Source: Streptomyces subrutilus
Lineage (GTDB): Bacteria; Actinomycetota; Actinomycetes; Streptomycetales; Streptomycetaceae
DNA: 64,000 bases
Direction of reading: 5' to 3'
Assembly (NCBI RefSeq): GCF_008704535.1
Contig: NZ_CP023701.1
Coordinates: forward strand, 4,528,501-4,592,500
Both the position numbers and the translations under genes were made by a program. Of the stretch, positions 26,239-34,819 are shown piece by piece. The notes beneath the pieces were generated by a model. The model did no database searches and was not told the origin of the DNA. It worked only from the letters and a program-made list of their open reading frames with translations. The number at the start of each line of letters is the position of its first letter. Position 1 is the stretch's first letter.

Positions 26239-27012
26239 TCAGCTGGTGCGGCCCTTGGCGTCGAAGGCCTTCATGCGGTCCAGCACGGCGTCGGCGGTGG
26301 GGCTGAGCACCTCGTCGACGATCCGGCCGTCGGCGAGGAAGATGACGCGGTCCGCGTAGGAGGCGGCCGCCGGGTCGTGGGTGACCATGACGACGGTCTG
26401 GCCCAGCTCGCGCACCGAGTTGCGCAGGAAGCCCAGGACCTCCGCCCCGGAGCGCGAGTCGAGGTTGCCGGTCGGCTCGTCACCGAAGATGATCTCCGGG
26501 CGCGAGGCCAGCGCGCGGGCCACGGCCACGCGCTGCTGCTGGCCGCCGGAGAGCTGGGTGGGGCGGTGGCCGAGGCGGTCGGAGAGGCCGACCATGGAGA
26601 TCACGCTGTCCAGCCACTGGCGGTCGGGCTTGCGGCCGGCGATGTCCATGGGAAGGGTGATGTTCTCCAGGGCGGTCAGGGTCGGCAGCAGGTTGAAGGC
26701 CTGGAAGATGAAGCCGATCTTGTCCCGGCGCAACTGCGTGAGCTGCTTGTCCTTGAGCGAGCCCAGCTCGGTGTCGCCTATCCGGACGGAGCCGGAGGAG
26801 AAGGTGTCCAGCCCGGCGACGCAGTGCATCAGGGTGGACTTGCCGGAGCCCGAGGGTCCCATGATCGCGGTGAACTGGCCCTGCGCGAAGTCGACGGAGA
26901 CGTCGTCCAGGGCGACCACCCGGGTCTCGCCCTGGCCGTACACCTTGGAGAGGCCGGTGGCGCGGGCGGCCACGGCCTGGGCGGTGTGCGGGGCGTAGTT
27001 CATGGTGGTCAC
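26239..27012 (-). CDS. ABC transporter ATP-binding protein, LolD/MacB type
   Basis: 257-residue ATPase. Walker A GPSGSGKST (52-60), Q-loop in IFQAFNLLPTLTALENI, signature LSGGQQQRVAVARALA, Walker B IIFGDEPTGNLDS, and the switch His in VMVTHDPAAASYADR. The GNLDSRSGAEVL segment is characteristic of ATPases paired with FtsX-type permeases, which fits the next gene. The GTG at 27012 is taken because GAGGAG lies eight bases upstream; an ATG nine bases on is the alternative. Confidence 0.95.
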   Translation of the reverse strand: MTTMNYAPHTAQAVAARATGLSKVYGQGETRVVALDDVSVDFAQGQFTAIMGPSGSGKSTLMHCVAGLDTFSSGSVRIGDTELGSLKDKQLTQLRRDKIGFIFQAFNLLPTLTALENITLPMDIAGRKPDRQWLDSVISMVGLSDRLGHRPTQLSGGQQQRVAVARALASRPEIIFGDEPTGNLDSRSGAEVLGFLRNSVRELGQTVVMVTHDPAAASYADRVIFLADGRIVDEVLSPTADAVLDRMKAFDAKGRTS

Positions 27013-27429
27013 GGGAGCGGCTCCTCGGGCTGCGGACCTGGCTGCGGTCCGGATCGGCGGGACGCTCCCATCCTCTCGGCGCGCACCCCCGCCGCGGATC
27101 AGCCGTGGTGACCGTTCCCTGGCCCACTGGAGTCTGATCGCCGGCGCGGCCGCCTCCTCCTCTGGTATGACGGGAACCCGGGCCCCGCGGGCGGGACGGG
27201 GGCCCGGGACGGCCCGGCGGGAGACCGGCCGGGGCCCGCCGCGGGGCGTGGTCCGGCCCTGGTCGCAGGGGGTGGCGCGGGGCGTGGCGGCAGGGTGGCG
27301 GATGCCATCGAAATCCCGTCATTCCCGCAGGACGGGCGATTGCCGCCCGGAACGGGCCGACCGTGCGTTCTCGGGTCTGACGGACCCTCAAGCGCCAATA
27401 AAATCAGACAACATCGGATAGGGGCCCCG
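27013..27429. other. Non-coding region upstream of the ABC operon and of bldA
   Basis: About 420 bases with no credible gene. A patch of unusually AT-rich sequence (AATAAAATCAGACAACATC, about 27397-27415) lies ahead of the tRNA promoter and could be a binding site or promoter. Nothing else was recognised. Confidence 0.4.
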
Positions 27430-27457
27430 GTGACGGCGATCGTCTTCCGGATAGGCT
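27430..27457 (+). promoter_or_regulatory. Possible bldA promoter
   Basis: GTGACG (27430-27435) and TAGGCT (27452-27457) with a 16-base spacer stand about 40 bases before the mature tRNA 5' end. Assignment is by position and weak hexamer match only. Confidence 0.4.
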
Positions 27458-27500
27458 CGACCCGGGGTTCACAGCTTTTACCGCGGGGCCGCTGCGCCTT

Positions 27501-27582
27501 GCCCGGATGGTGGAATGCAGACACGGCGAGCTTAAACCTCGCTGGCCTTCGGGCCGTGCCGGTTCAAGTCCGGCTCCGGGCA
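27501..27582 (+). tRNA. bldA: tRNA-Leu (anticodon UAA), bldA
   Basis: Class II tRNA of 82 bases. Acceptor arms GCCCGGA and TCCGGGC pair fully; the anticodon stem is GCGAG/CTCGC with loop CTTAAAC, giving anticodon TAA at 27533-27535; the long variable arm is a GGCC-TTCG-GGCC hairpin; the T arm is GCCGG-TTCAAGT-CCGGC. The 3' CCA is not encoded. This is the only tRNA class that reads the rare UUA codon, and in Streptomyces it is bldA, needed for aerial growth and antibiotic production through TTA-containing regulators such as adpA. The sequence agrees closely with the remembered S. coelicolor bldA. Confidence 0.97.
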
Positions 27583-27728
27583 CTCCGCACCGCGCGCCGG
27601 CCTCCCGCGATATCCCCTGCGGTTGGCCATGCCTTCTCCTAAGATCCTCCTCCAGCAGTAGGGTGCTTTCTTTGCGAGCGCATTACTCTTGAGGACAAGG
27701 CCGCGCTCGGCGGCCACGGAGGAGTGAG

Positions 27729-28589
27729 ATGAGGAGCAGTAACCCGGTCTTCTCGCGACGGGGGTTCAGCCGCGACAACGGTGGCCACGCGGGCTTCGAC
27801 GCCCAGCAGCAGCACCAGCAGGCCGGGGCCGCGACCAACCCGTACGCGACGAACCCGTACGCGACCGACCCGGCCACGGGCATGCCGCAGGCTCCCGCGC
27901 GCGCCGACGCGATGACCATCGACGACGTCGTGAGCCGTACGGCCATGACGCTCGGCACGGTCATCGTGACCGCGACGCTCGCCTGGGTCCTGCTGCCCGT
28001 CGACCCGGCCAACCTCGGCAAGTCCTACGGCATCGGGATCGGCGCGGCCCTGGTCGCCTTCGTCCTGGCCATGGTCCAGTCGTTCAAGCGCACGGCCGTC
28101 CCGGCGCTGATCATCGGCTACGCGGCCTTCGAGGGCGTCTTCCTCGGCGTCATCAGCGCCGCGGTCAGCACCTACCTCAGCCCCGGCGTGGTCATCCAGG
28201 CCGTGATGGGCACGATGTGCGTCTTCGCCGCGGTGCTCTTCGCGTACAAGATGCGCTGGATCCGGGTCAACCGCCGCTTCACCGGCTTCGTGATGGCCGC
28301 GGCCATGGGCTTCATGCTGCTCATGGTGGCCAACCTGCTGTTCTCGGTCTTCGGCGGCGGTGACGGCCTCGGCTTCCGCAGCGGCGGCCTCGGCATCCTG
28401 TTCGGCGTCATCGGCGTCATCCTGGGCGCCTGCTTCCTCGCCCTGGACTTCAAGCAGGTCGAGGACGGCGTGACGTACGGCGCCCCGCGCGAGGAGGCGT
28501 GGCTGGCGGCCTTCGGCCTCACCATGACCCTGGTGTGGATCTACCTGGAGATGCTCCGCCTCTTCTCGATCCTCTCGGGCGACGACTAG
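27729..28589 (+). CDS. Bax inhibitor-1/YccA family membrane protein
   Basis: 286 residues. A cytoplasmic N-terminal part of about 65 residues rich in Gln, Asn and Tyr with short NPYAT repeats precedes seven predicted helices. The family stretch SYGIGIGAALVAFVLAMV, a GYAAFEGVFLGVIS block and a closing MTLVWIYLEMLRL are recognisable. BI-1/YccA proteins are proton- or calcium-leak channels or protease modulators in other organisms; the role in actinomycetes is unknown. The ATG at 27729 has GGAGGAG at four to five bases. A perfect hairpin ends the unit. Confidence 0.92.
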   Translation: MRSSNPVFSRRGFSRDNGGHAGFDAQQQHQQAGAATNPYATNPYATDPATGMPQAPARADAMTIDDVVSRTAMTLGTVIVTATLAWVLLPVDPANLGKSYGIGIGAALVAFVLAMVQSFKRTAVPALIIGYAAFEGVFLGVISAAVSTYLSPGVVIQAVMGTMCVFAAVLFAYKMRWIRVNRRFTGFVMAAAMGFMLLMVANLLFSVFGGGDGLGFRSGGLGILFGVIGVILGACFLALDFKQVEDGVTYGAPREEAWLAAFGLTMTLVWIYLEMLRLFSILSGDD

Positions 28590-28630
28590 CGGGACCCGGC
28601 GGCCTTCCCGGCCGCCGTCGTCCCACCGCA

Positions 28631-28669
28631 CGGGAAGGCCCCGCGAGCACCGCTCGCGGGGCCTTCCCG
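28631..28669. terminator. Hairpin after the YccA gene
   Basis: 18-bp perfect inverted repeat with a three-base loop, between convergent genes. Likely bidirectional. Confidence 0.85.
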
Positions 28670-28719
28670 CGTTCACGCGCGTTCGGTAGGGGACGGGGGA
28701 GCGGGACGCGCGGGGGCGC

Positions 28720-28950
28720 TCAGCCGAAGCGGCGTGCGGCCCTGCGCAGGTCGTACTCGTGGATGATCGCCTTGGCCTGGCCGTACGACAGCTCGTGCGC
28801 GCCGAGGAGCCAGCTGACCTTCTCCTCGAACCGGACGAGGGAGGGGCCTTCGTCGACGGTGCGGAGCCAGTCGGAGACCTCACGACCGGTGGTCTGGGGG
28901 ATTCTGTCGATCATGTTGCGGTGGGTCTGCTCGGAGAACTCTACGGACAT
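28720..28950 (-). CDS. DUF4287 small protein
   Basis: 76 residues of the DUF4287 family (SEQTHRNMIDRIPQTTGR, then DEGPSLVRFEEKVSWLL and SYGQAKAIIHEYDLRRA), a soluble helical protein of unknown function found across actinobacteria. The ATG at 28950 has GGAGG eight bases upstream; the longer frame lacks any start with a ribosome binding site. Divergent from the next gene over about 100 bases. Confidence 0.85.
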   Translation of the reverse strand: MSVEFSEQTHRNMIDRIPQTTGREVSDWLRTVDEGPSLVRFEEKVSWLLGAHELSYGQAKAIIHEYDLRRAARRFG

Positions 28951-29053
28951 ATGGGCGCCTCCGGGGGTGTCGCCGTGCTGTTCCCTTCCCGCCACCGTGC
29001 CGGAGAGTCCGCCCGTTGGCAATGGTGCCCGGGCCCCGCGTAAGGTCGGCCGC

Positions 29054-29392
29054 GTGCTCGATACCTCACCCCTGACCGCCGCCGTGGACCGGTTCGCCGA
29101 CCGGCTGCGGGCCGCCCCGCAGAGCCGCCTCCAGCAGGGCGCCGCCGGTGCGGCGCTGGAGCTGGCCCGCGAGCTCGCCGTACGGGCGCAGGCCCTGGAG
29201 GGGGCCGGCGCGGGGCGCGAGATGCCGGACGCCGGGATCTTCGTCGTCGGCGACCAGGTGGCCGTGGCCGGGCTGGACCTCGCCGAGGCGCTGCGCGCCG
29301 CACCGGCCGGGAACGGCGCGAAGGCCCCGTCCGAGGTGCTGGACGAGGCCGTGCGGCTGGTGGAGCGGGCGGAACTCAGAGCGATGCGATGA
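29054..29392 (+). CDS. Hypothetical alpha-helical protein
   Basis: 112 residues, mainly Ala/Leu/Arg/Glu helices (AVDRFADRLRAAP, GAALELARELAVRAQALE) with a conserved-looking core PDAGIFVVGDQVAVAGLDLAEAL. Not recognised as a known family. The GTG at 29054 follows TAAGG and fits the start of the helical part. Its 3' end overlaps the convergent gene by 17 bases. Confidence 0.68.
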   Translation: MLDTSPLTAAVDRFADRLRAAPQSRLQQGAAGAALELARELAVRAQALEGAGAGREMPDAGIFVVGDQVAVAGLDLAEALRAAPAGNGAKAPSEVLDEAVRLVERAELRAMR

Positions 29393-30209
29393 CCCGGTCC
29401 GCGAGGATGTAGACGTTGCTGTCCGGGTCCTCGCCGTCACCGCAGGAGAAGGTCAGGGCGTAGGCGCCGGAGATGCCCGAGCCGCCCAGCAGGACCGGCG
29501 CGGTGCCCGAGCGCAGGGCCTCGGCGAGGCGCTCGGCGGTCTCCCGGTGGCCGGGGGTCATGCAGAGCGTGGTGCCGTCGGTGAAGACGTACACGTCCAG
29601 CGTGCCCAGCGGGCCGGGGCGGACGTCCGCGAGGGCCGTACGGGCCTCCGCGAGCTCCTCCAGGCGGCTGACGGTGCGCTCGTGGTCGGCGCCGGGGTGC
29701 GCGGCCTGCACCGGGACGAAGTCGGGGTGCGAGGGGTGGCGCCGGCGGGCGGCGGCCAGCTCGGCGGAGTCCTCGGGGTGGCCGGGGTGCGCCGGGTACT
29801 CGTCGAGGACGTCCTCGCCGAGCACGGCCTCCAGGCCCACCAGCTCCGACTGCCGGGGCAGGAAGACCGGGCCGTCCTCGCCGAGGCCGGGCAGCCCGCC
29901 CAGCAGCGAGGGCGCGTCGGCGGCGTCGCGGGCCTCCTGCGCGGCCCAGAAGGCGCGCGCCTCGGCCAGCTCGCGCTCGCGCTCCTCGGCGAGGGCTTCG
30001 GCGACCGCGGCCCGTATCTCGGCGGCGGGGGACTCGGTCGCGCCGCGGGCGTGCGGCACGGTCGCACCGCGCGGGTGCGCCGGCATCGCCAGCTCACTGC
30101 GCAGGGCCGTGACCTGCTTGCGGAGGCCGTGGACGGCGTGCAGCGCAGCGGCGCCCACGGCCGTGGCAGCGGCCGTGGTCAGCAGCAGGGCAAGAGACAT
30201 GGCGCTCAC
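29376..30209 (-). CDS. Membrane-anchored hypothetical protein
   Basis: 277 residues. A short N-terminal hydrophobic helix (SLALLLTTAAATAVGAAAL) is followed by a helical, charged middle (ALAEERERELAEARAFWAA) and a globular C-terminal part with TLDVYVFTDGTTLCMTPGHRE and GGSGISGAYALTFSC. Family not recognised; similar proteins occur in Streptomyces. The GTG at 30209 has AGGAG seven bases upstream. The soluble domain may face the cytoplasm or the wall; this cannot be settled here. Confidence 0.78.
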   Translation of the reverse strand: MSAMSLALLLTTAAATAVGAAALHAVHGLRKQVTALRSELAMPAHPRGATVPHARGATESPAAEIRAAVAEALAEERERELAEARAFWAAQEARDAADAPSLLGGLPGLGEDGPVFLPRQSELVGLEAVLGEDVLDEYPAHPGHPEDSAELAAARRRHPSHPDFVPVQAAHPGADHERTVSRLEELAEARTALADVRPGPLGTLDVYVFTDGTTLCMTPGHRETAERLAEALRSGTAPVLLGGSGISGAYALTFSCGDGEDPDSNVYILADRVIASL

Positions 30210-30553
30210 TGACTAACTCCTGATGTATTCGATCCCCCGACTTCCTACATCAGAGTGTCCCGACCTGGGAATGGCGTGCAGTGCATTACGTCACGAATTG
30301 GACAGGGCTTTCGTCACAAGGCCACCCCCTGTACAGCCCTTGACCTGCATATATGCACCTCCCCCAGGAGATAGGTCACATCCTGGGGGAGATTCGGTCA
30401 CAGCTCGGCCGCGACGGGGTTGAAAACCGCGCCGACCCGGCCTCCGCTCCGGCTCAGCTCAGCCGCTCGATCCCTCGGTCGCGCTGTGCTTCGCCTGTGC
30501 TGCGGGCAGGTGCCGCCCTCGTGCCTCGGGCGACCCCTACCCTCCGCTCCGGC
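30210..30553. promoter_or_regulatory. Intergenic region with palindrome, hairpin and a duplicated gene end
   Basis: About 340 bases upstream of the membrane-anchored protein gene and downstream of the thiolase gene. It holds a perfect palindrome TGCATATATGCA (30346-30357), immediately followed by an 11-bp hairpin (CTCCCCCAGGA, 30359-30369, complement 30381-30391) and two GGTCACA motifs (30374-30380 and about 30396), and then a copy of the thiolase 3' end (30441-30471). The leftward promoter is probably within 30210-30340. Confidence 0.5.
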
Positions 30554-30571
30554 TCAGCTCAGCCGCTCGAT
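30441..30571. repeat. 31-bp direct repeat duplicating the 3' end of the thiolase gene
   Basis: The 31 bases at 30541-30571, which include the last six codons and stop of the thiolase gene, recur exactly at 30441-30471, with a period of 100 bases. The intervening 69 bases are GC-rich with no recognised feature. Confidence 0.9.
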
Positions 30572-31774
30572 GACCATCGCCATGCCCTGGCCGCCGCCCA
30601 CGCACATCGTCTCCAGGCCGAACTGCTTGTCGTGGAACTGGAGGCTGTTGATCAGCGTGCCGGTGATGCGGGCGCCGGTCATCCCGAAGGGGTGACCGAC
30701 GGCGATGGCCCCGCCGTTGACGTTCAGCTTGTCCAGCGGGATCTCCAGGTCCCGGTACGACGGGATGACCTGCGCCGCGAACGCCTCGTTGATCTCGAAC
30801 AGGTCGATGTCCCCCACCGTCAGGCCGGCCCGCTTCAGCGCCTGCTTCGACGCCTCGACCGGGCCCAGGCCCATGATCTCGGGGGAGAGGCCGGTGACAC
30901 CCGTCGAGACGATGCGGGCCAGCGGGGTCAGGCCCAGGTCGCGGGCCTTGGTGTCGCTCATGACGACGAGCGCCGCGGCGCCGTCGTTCAGCGGACAGCA
31001 GTTGCCCGCCGTGATCAGTCCGTCGGGACGGAAGACGGGCTTCAGGCCTTCGACGCCCTCCAGGGTCACGCCGGCGCGCGGGCCGTCGTCGGTGGAGACG
31101 ACCGTGCCGTCGGGGGTGGTGACCGGGGTGATCTCCCGCTCCCAGAAGCCGTTCTTGATCGCGGCCTCGGCCAGGTTCTGCGAGCGGACGCCGAACTCGT
31201 CCATGTCCCGGCGGGTCACGCCCTTCAGCCGGGCCAGGTTCTCGGCGGTCTGCCCCATCGCGATGTACGCGTCCGGGACCAGGCCGTCCTCGCGCGGGTC
31301 GTGCCAGGACGCGCCCTCGCTCCGCGCGACGGCGGCGGTACGGGCCTCCGCGTCGGCGAAGAGCGGGTTGTGGGTGTCCGGCATGCCGTCCGAGGAGCCC
31401 TTCACCGACCGCGAGACCATCTCGACGCCCGCCGAGATGAAGACGTCGCCCTCGCCCGCCTTGATGGCGTGCAGCGCCATCCGGGAAGTCTGCAGCGACG
31501 AGGAGCAGTAGCGGGTGATCGTGCAGCCCGGCAGGTGGTCCATGCCCATCTGCACGGCCACGATCCGGCCCAGGTTGTGGCCCTGCTCGCCGCCGGGCAG
31601 GCCGCAGCCGAGCATCAGGTCGTCGATCTCGCGCGGGTCCAGCCCGGGCACCTTGGCGAGGGCGGCCTGGATGACCGTGGCCGTCAGGTCGTCCGGGCGG
31701 ACGTCCTTGAGAGACCCCTTGAAGGCGCGGCCGATCGGCGAGCGGGCGGTCGAAACGATGACGGCTTCGGGCAT
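30554..31774 (-). CDS. Acetyl-CoA C-acyltransferase (thiolase)
   Basis: 406-residue thiolase that condenses or cleaves acyl-CoAs. Nucleophile Cys90 lies in RYCSSSLQTSRMAL, the GHPFGMTGAR motif carries the active-site His, and CVGGGQGMAM carries the second Cys. The N-terminus PEAVIVSTARSPIGRAFKG is typical. The ATG at 31774 has GGAG at about six bases; the 12-codon longer frame has none. It is not next to other beta-oxidation genes, so acetoacetyl-CoA formation or beta-oxidation are both possible. Confidence 0.94.
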   Translation of the reverse strand: MPEAVIVSTARSPIGRAFKGSLKDVRPDDLTATVIQAALAKVPGLDPREIDDLMLGCGLPGGEQGHNLGRIVAVQMGMDHLPGCTITRYCSSSLQTSRMALHAIKAGEGDVFISAGVEMVSRSVKGSSDGMPDTHNPLFADAEARTAAVARSEGASWHDPREDGLVPDAYIAMGQTAENLARLKGVTRRDMDEFGVRSQNLAEAAIKNGFWEREITPVTTPDGTVVSTDDGPRAGVTLEGVEGLKPVFRPDGLITAGNCCPLNDGAAALVVMSDTKARDLGLTPLARIVSTGVTGLSPEIMGLGPVEASKQALKRAGLTVGDIDLFEINEAFAAQVIPSYRDLEIPLDKLNVNGGAIAVGHPFGMTGARITGTLINSLQFHDKQFGLETMCVGGGQGMAMVIERLS

Positions 31775-32030
31775 CGGAACTCCAGGGGGTGCGTCGTTGC
31801 GGGACCGCAAGCGAAGTTACCGCCCCGTACGGTCGAGGTCACCGGGCGCGCGGTGTGATGCCGGTCGCTCCCGCGGGGGCGGCGGTCCGGGCGGGGCTCC
31901 GCGGGGCCCGGCCCCGCTCCCGCGTACGGGGTCCGGCGTCCGCGTCCGGGCGCCGGGCCGGCCGCCCCGCATCCCGCGGACGCCGGGCGGGCGGGCGCGG
32001 GGGCGGCGCTCCGGCGGGCGGGCCGCCGCA

Positions 32031-33080
32031 TCAGGCCGGGCCCGGCAGGGAGTGCCGGTCGGGGGTGCCCGCCGGGGGCGGGGAGGCCGCGAGGTCCTCG
32101 CCCGGGACCCGGCGGCGCCGGCGGTGCTTGAGCAGGGCCCAGGGGCCGCGTGCTGCCGTGACCTCGGTGCCCGCCTCCCCGGCGGCCGCCGACGCGGCCT
32201 GCGCCACCGGCAGCATGTCCTCGTCCCGGGACACGTCCAGCCGGTCCGACTCGGGCCACACCCCGAGCGACGCGCACAGCGTGGGCAGCACGGCCATCGC
32301 GGCGGTCGCGTACCCCTCCGCGGACGGGTGGTAGGAGTCCGGGCCGAACATCTCGCGCGGGTTCGCGGCGAACTCCGGGCCCAGCAGGTCCCCCATGGAG
32401 ACCGTACGGGCGCCGAGCGCGACCACCCCTATGGTCTGGGCGGCGGCCAGCTGGCGCGAGACCCGCCGGGCCACCCAGCGCAGCGGCTGGTACACCGGCT
32501 CGATCGTGCCCAGGTCCGGGCAGGTGCCCACGACCACCTCGGCCCCCGCGAGCCGCAGCCGCCGCACCGCCGAGGTCAGGCAGCGCACCGACTGGGTCGG
32601 CGGCATCCGCCGCGTCACGTCGTTCGCGCCGATCATGATCACGCAGACGTCGGGGGGCGGCGACTGCCGCCCGTCCGCCGGGTCGAGCAGCAGGCCGACC
32701 TGCCGGTCCAGGTCGTCCGACATGGCCCCCGACAGGGCGACGTTGCGCAGCTCCACCGGCCGTTCCGCCACCGCCGCCAGCCCGGACGCCAGCAGCGCCG
32801 CCGGGGTCTGCCGGGCCCGCCGCACGCCCAGTCCGGCGGCCGTGGAGTCGCCCAGCATGCCCAGGCGCAGCGGGCCCGCGGCCCGTTCCGGCCCGTCGAA
32901 CTCGCTCCCGTACAGCCCGTCCGCGCGCGGCGGGTCCGGCAGCCCGGTCCCCACCGTCCGCTTCGCGAACTGCACCTCGGCCAGCACCAGGCCCACCGCT
33001 GCGACCCCGACCAGTCCGAGGCCGCCTCCGCCGTACGCCGCGCCCGCCGCGATGCGGCGGGCCGTTCTCGCCCTGGACAC
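32031..33080 (-). CDS. SGNH/GDSL hydrolase, membrane-anchored
   Basis: 349 residues. An N-terminal hydrophobic helix (about 13-35) acts as signal or anchor. The esterase domain has block I LGMLGDSTAAGLG with the catalytic Ser, block III GANDVT, and block V DSYHPSAEGY with Asp and His. A C-terminal Ala/Gly/Pro-rich tail with a basic KHRRRRR stretch follows. A lipase, esterase or wall-glycan deacylase role is expected; substrate unknown. The GTG at 33080 is chosen for its position before the anchor helix. It is divergent from the cystathionine beta-synthase gene; the 256 bases after its stop hold only GC-rich low-complexity sequence. Confidence 0.9.
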   Translation of the reverse strand: MSRARTARRIAAGAAYGGGGLGLVGVAAVGLVLAEVQFAKRTVGTGLPDPPRADGLYGSEFDGPERAAGPLRLGMLGDSTAAGLGVRRARQTPAALLASGLAAVAERPVELRNVALSGAMSDDLDRQVGLLLDPADGRQSPPPDVCVIMIGANDVTRRMPPTQSVRCLTSAVRRLRLAGAEVVVGTCPDLGTIEPVYQPLRWVARRVSRQLAAAQTIGVVALGARTVSMGDLLGPEFAANPREMFGPDSYHPSAEGYATAAMAVLPTLCASLGVWPESDRLDVSRDEDMLPVAQAASAAAGEAGTEVTAARGPWALLKHRRRRRVPGEDLAASPPPAGTPDRHSLPGPA

Positions 33081-33121
33081 CCTTCAGGCCACCTCCTCGG
33101 CTCCTCGCTGACCTACCTGCC

Positions 33122-33159
33122 CCGTACGTACGGTCGGTCAATCCCTTTCCGCTTACTCT
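33122..33159 (+). promoter_or_regulatory. Divergent promoter region with a CCGTACGTACGG palindrome
   Basis: A 12-bp perfect palindrome (33122-33133) lies ahead of a -10-like TACTCT (33154-33159) for the cystathionine beta-synthase gene. Weak evidence, by position. Confidence 0.35.
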
Positions 33160-33206
33160 GGCCGGACCTCCCGGAGAACCCGTGGAGTCCCCTCCTTGGA
33201 GAACAT

Positions 33207-34592
33207 GTGCAATTCCACGACTCGATGATCAGCCTCGTCGGCAACACCCCGCTGGTGAAGCTCAACCGTGTGACCGAAGGCCTGCAGGCCACCGTCCTTG
33301 CGAAGGTCGAATACTTCAACCCTGGTGGTTCGGTCAAGGACCGGATCGCCGTACGGATGATCGAGGCCGCCGAGCAGAGCGGTGCCCTCAGGCCCGGTGG
33401 CACCATCGTGGAGCCGACCAGCGGCAACACGGGTGTAGGACTCGCCATCGTGGCCCAGCAGAAGGGCTACAAGTGCATCTTCGTCTGCCCTGACAAGGTG
33501 TCCCTGGACAAGATCAACGTCCTGCGCGCCTACGGCGCCGACGTGGTGGTCTGCCCGACCGCCGTCGACCCGGAGCACCCGGACTCGTACTACAACGTCT
33601 CCGACCGCCTCGTGCGCGAGACGCCGGGCGCCTGGAAGCCGGACCAGTACAGCAACCCGAACAACCCCCGTTCGCACTACGAGACCACCGGTCCCGAGCT
33701 GTGGGAGCAGACGGACGGGAAGATCACCCATTTCGTCGCGGGCGTCGGCACCGGCGGCACGATCTCGGGCACCGGCGGCTACCTCAAGGAGGTGTCCGGC
33801 GGCGCGGTGAAGGTCATCGGCGCCGACCCCGAGGGCTCGGTCTACTCCGGCGGCTCCGGCCGCCCGTACCTCGTCGAGGGCGTCGGCGAGGACTTCTGGC
33901 CGACCGCCTACGACCGCAACGTCACCGACGAGATCATCGCGGTGTCCGACAAGGACTCCTTCCAGATGACCCGCCGCCTCGCCAAGGAGGAGGGCCTCCT
34001 CGTCGGCGGCTCGTGCGGCATGGCGGTCGTGGCCGCCCTGCGCGCCGCCGAGGGCCTGGGGCCGGACGACGTGGTCGTCGTCCTGCTGCCGGACAGCGGC
34101 CGCGGCTACCTCAGCAAGATCTTCAGCGACGAGTGGATGGCCGGGCACGGCTTCCTGGAGGAGGCGGGCCCCTCGGCCCGCATCGGCGAGGTGCTGAAGG
34201 ACAAGGAGGGCGGCATCCCGTCCCTGGTCCACATGCACCCCGAGGAGACCGTCGGCGAGGCCATCGAGGTGCTGCGCGAGTACGGCGTCTCCCAGATGCC
34301 GATCGTCAAGCCGGGCGCCGGCCACCCCGACGTCATGGCCGCCGAGGTCATCGGCTCCGTCGTCGAGAAGGAGCTGCTGGCGGCGCTGTTCGCGCAGCGG
34401 GCCTCGCTCGGCGACCCGCTGGAGAAGCACATGAGCGCGCCGCTGCCGCAGGTCGGCTCGGGCGAGCCGGTCTCCGAGCTGATGGCCGTGCTCGGCGCGG
34501 CCGACGCGGCGATCGTGCTGGTCGAGGGCAAGCCGACGGGCGTCGTCAGCCGCCAGGACCTGCTCGCGTTCCTCGCCAAGGGCGCGAAGTAG
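33207..34592 (+). CDS. cbs: Cystathionine beta-synthase
   Basis: 461-residue PLP enzyme that joins serine and homocysteine in transsulfuration. The catalytic core (about 1-320) has the Schiff-base Lys in NPGGSVKDRIA, the substrate loop EPTSGNTGVGLA, the phosphate loop GTGGTISGTGGYL, and GGSCGMAVVAAL. A pair of CBS domains (about 335-461, HMHPEETVGEAIEVL and SELMAVLGAADAAIVL) follows, the usual regulatory tail; the haem-binding N-terminal segment of animal enzymes is absent. The GTG at 33207 has TTGGAG upstream. O-acetylserine-dependent cysteine synthesis is less likely given the length and CBS tail. Confidence 0.95.
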   Translation: MQFHDSMISLVGNTPLVKLNRVTEGLQATVLAKVEYFNPGGSVKDRIAVRMIEAAEQSGALRPGGTIVEPTSGNTGVGLAIVAQQKGYKCIFVCPDKVSLDKINVLRAYGADVVVCPTAVDPEHPDSYYNVSDRLVRETPGAWKPDQYSNPNNPRSHYETTGPELWEQTDGKITHFVAGVGTGGTISGTGGYLKEVSGGAVKVIGADPEGSVYSGGSGRPYLVEGVGEDFWPTAYDRNVTDEIIAVSDKDSFQMTRRLAKEEGLLVGGSCGMAVVAALRAAEGLGPDDVVVVLLPDSGRGYLSKIFSDEWMAGHGFLEEAGPSARIGEVLKDKEGGIPSLVHMHPEETVGEAIEVLREYGVSQMPIVKPGAGHPDVMAAEVIGSVVEKELLAALFAQRASLGDPLEKHMSAPLPQVGSGEPVSELMAVLGAADAAIVLVEGKPTGVVSRQDLLAFLAKGAK

Positions 34593-34819
34593 CCGGTACG
34601 GGAACACCCGGGTCCGACGCCCAAACGGTACGGGCCCGACACGTGACGGCAGCACCGGCTTAACACGGCTCCGGCACAGTGGTGGGTGTCGGCAGGGAAC
34701 ACCGGGAGACCGGGAACCCGGCCGGCACCACGGAACGGCGTCGCGTGGCTCCGGAGCGGCTCCCGGACCACGCCGGCGCCACGGACGCGGACGGCCCTGA
34801 CCCGGCCGTGTCCTTACGC

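Noticed and set aside
23537..26359. 940-codon plus-strand open frame antisense to the double FtsX permease
   Set aside because: Antisense shadow; the minus-strand permease has clear family motifs.
30346..30357. TGCATATATGCA as a LexA (SOS) operator
   Set aside because: It does not fit the actinobacterial SOS box (CGAACGTATGTTCG type) beyond being a palindrome.
31515..33206. N-terminal extension of the cystathionine beta-synthase frame by more than 500 codons
   Set aside because: The extension overlaps the minus-strand SGNH hydrolase gene and is Arg/Gly-rich; the family N-terminus starts at 33207.
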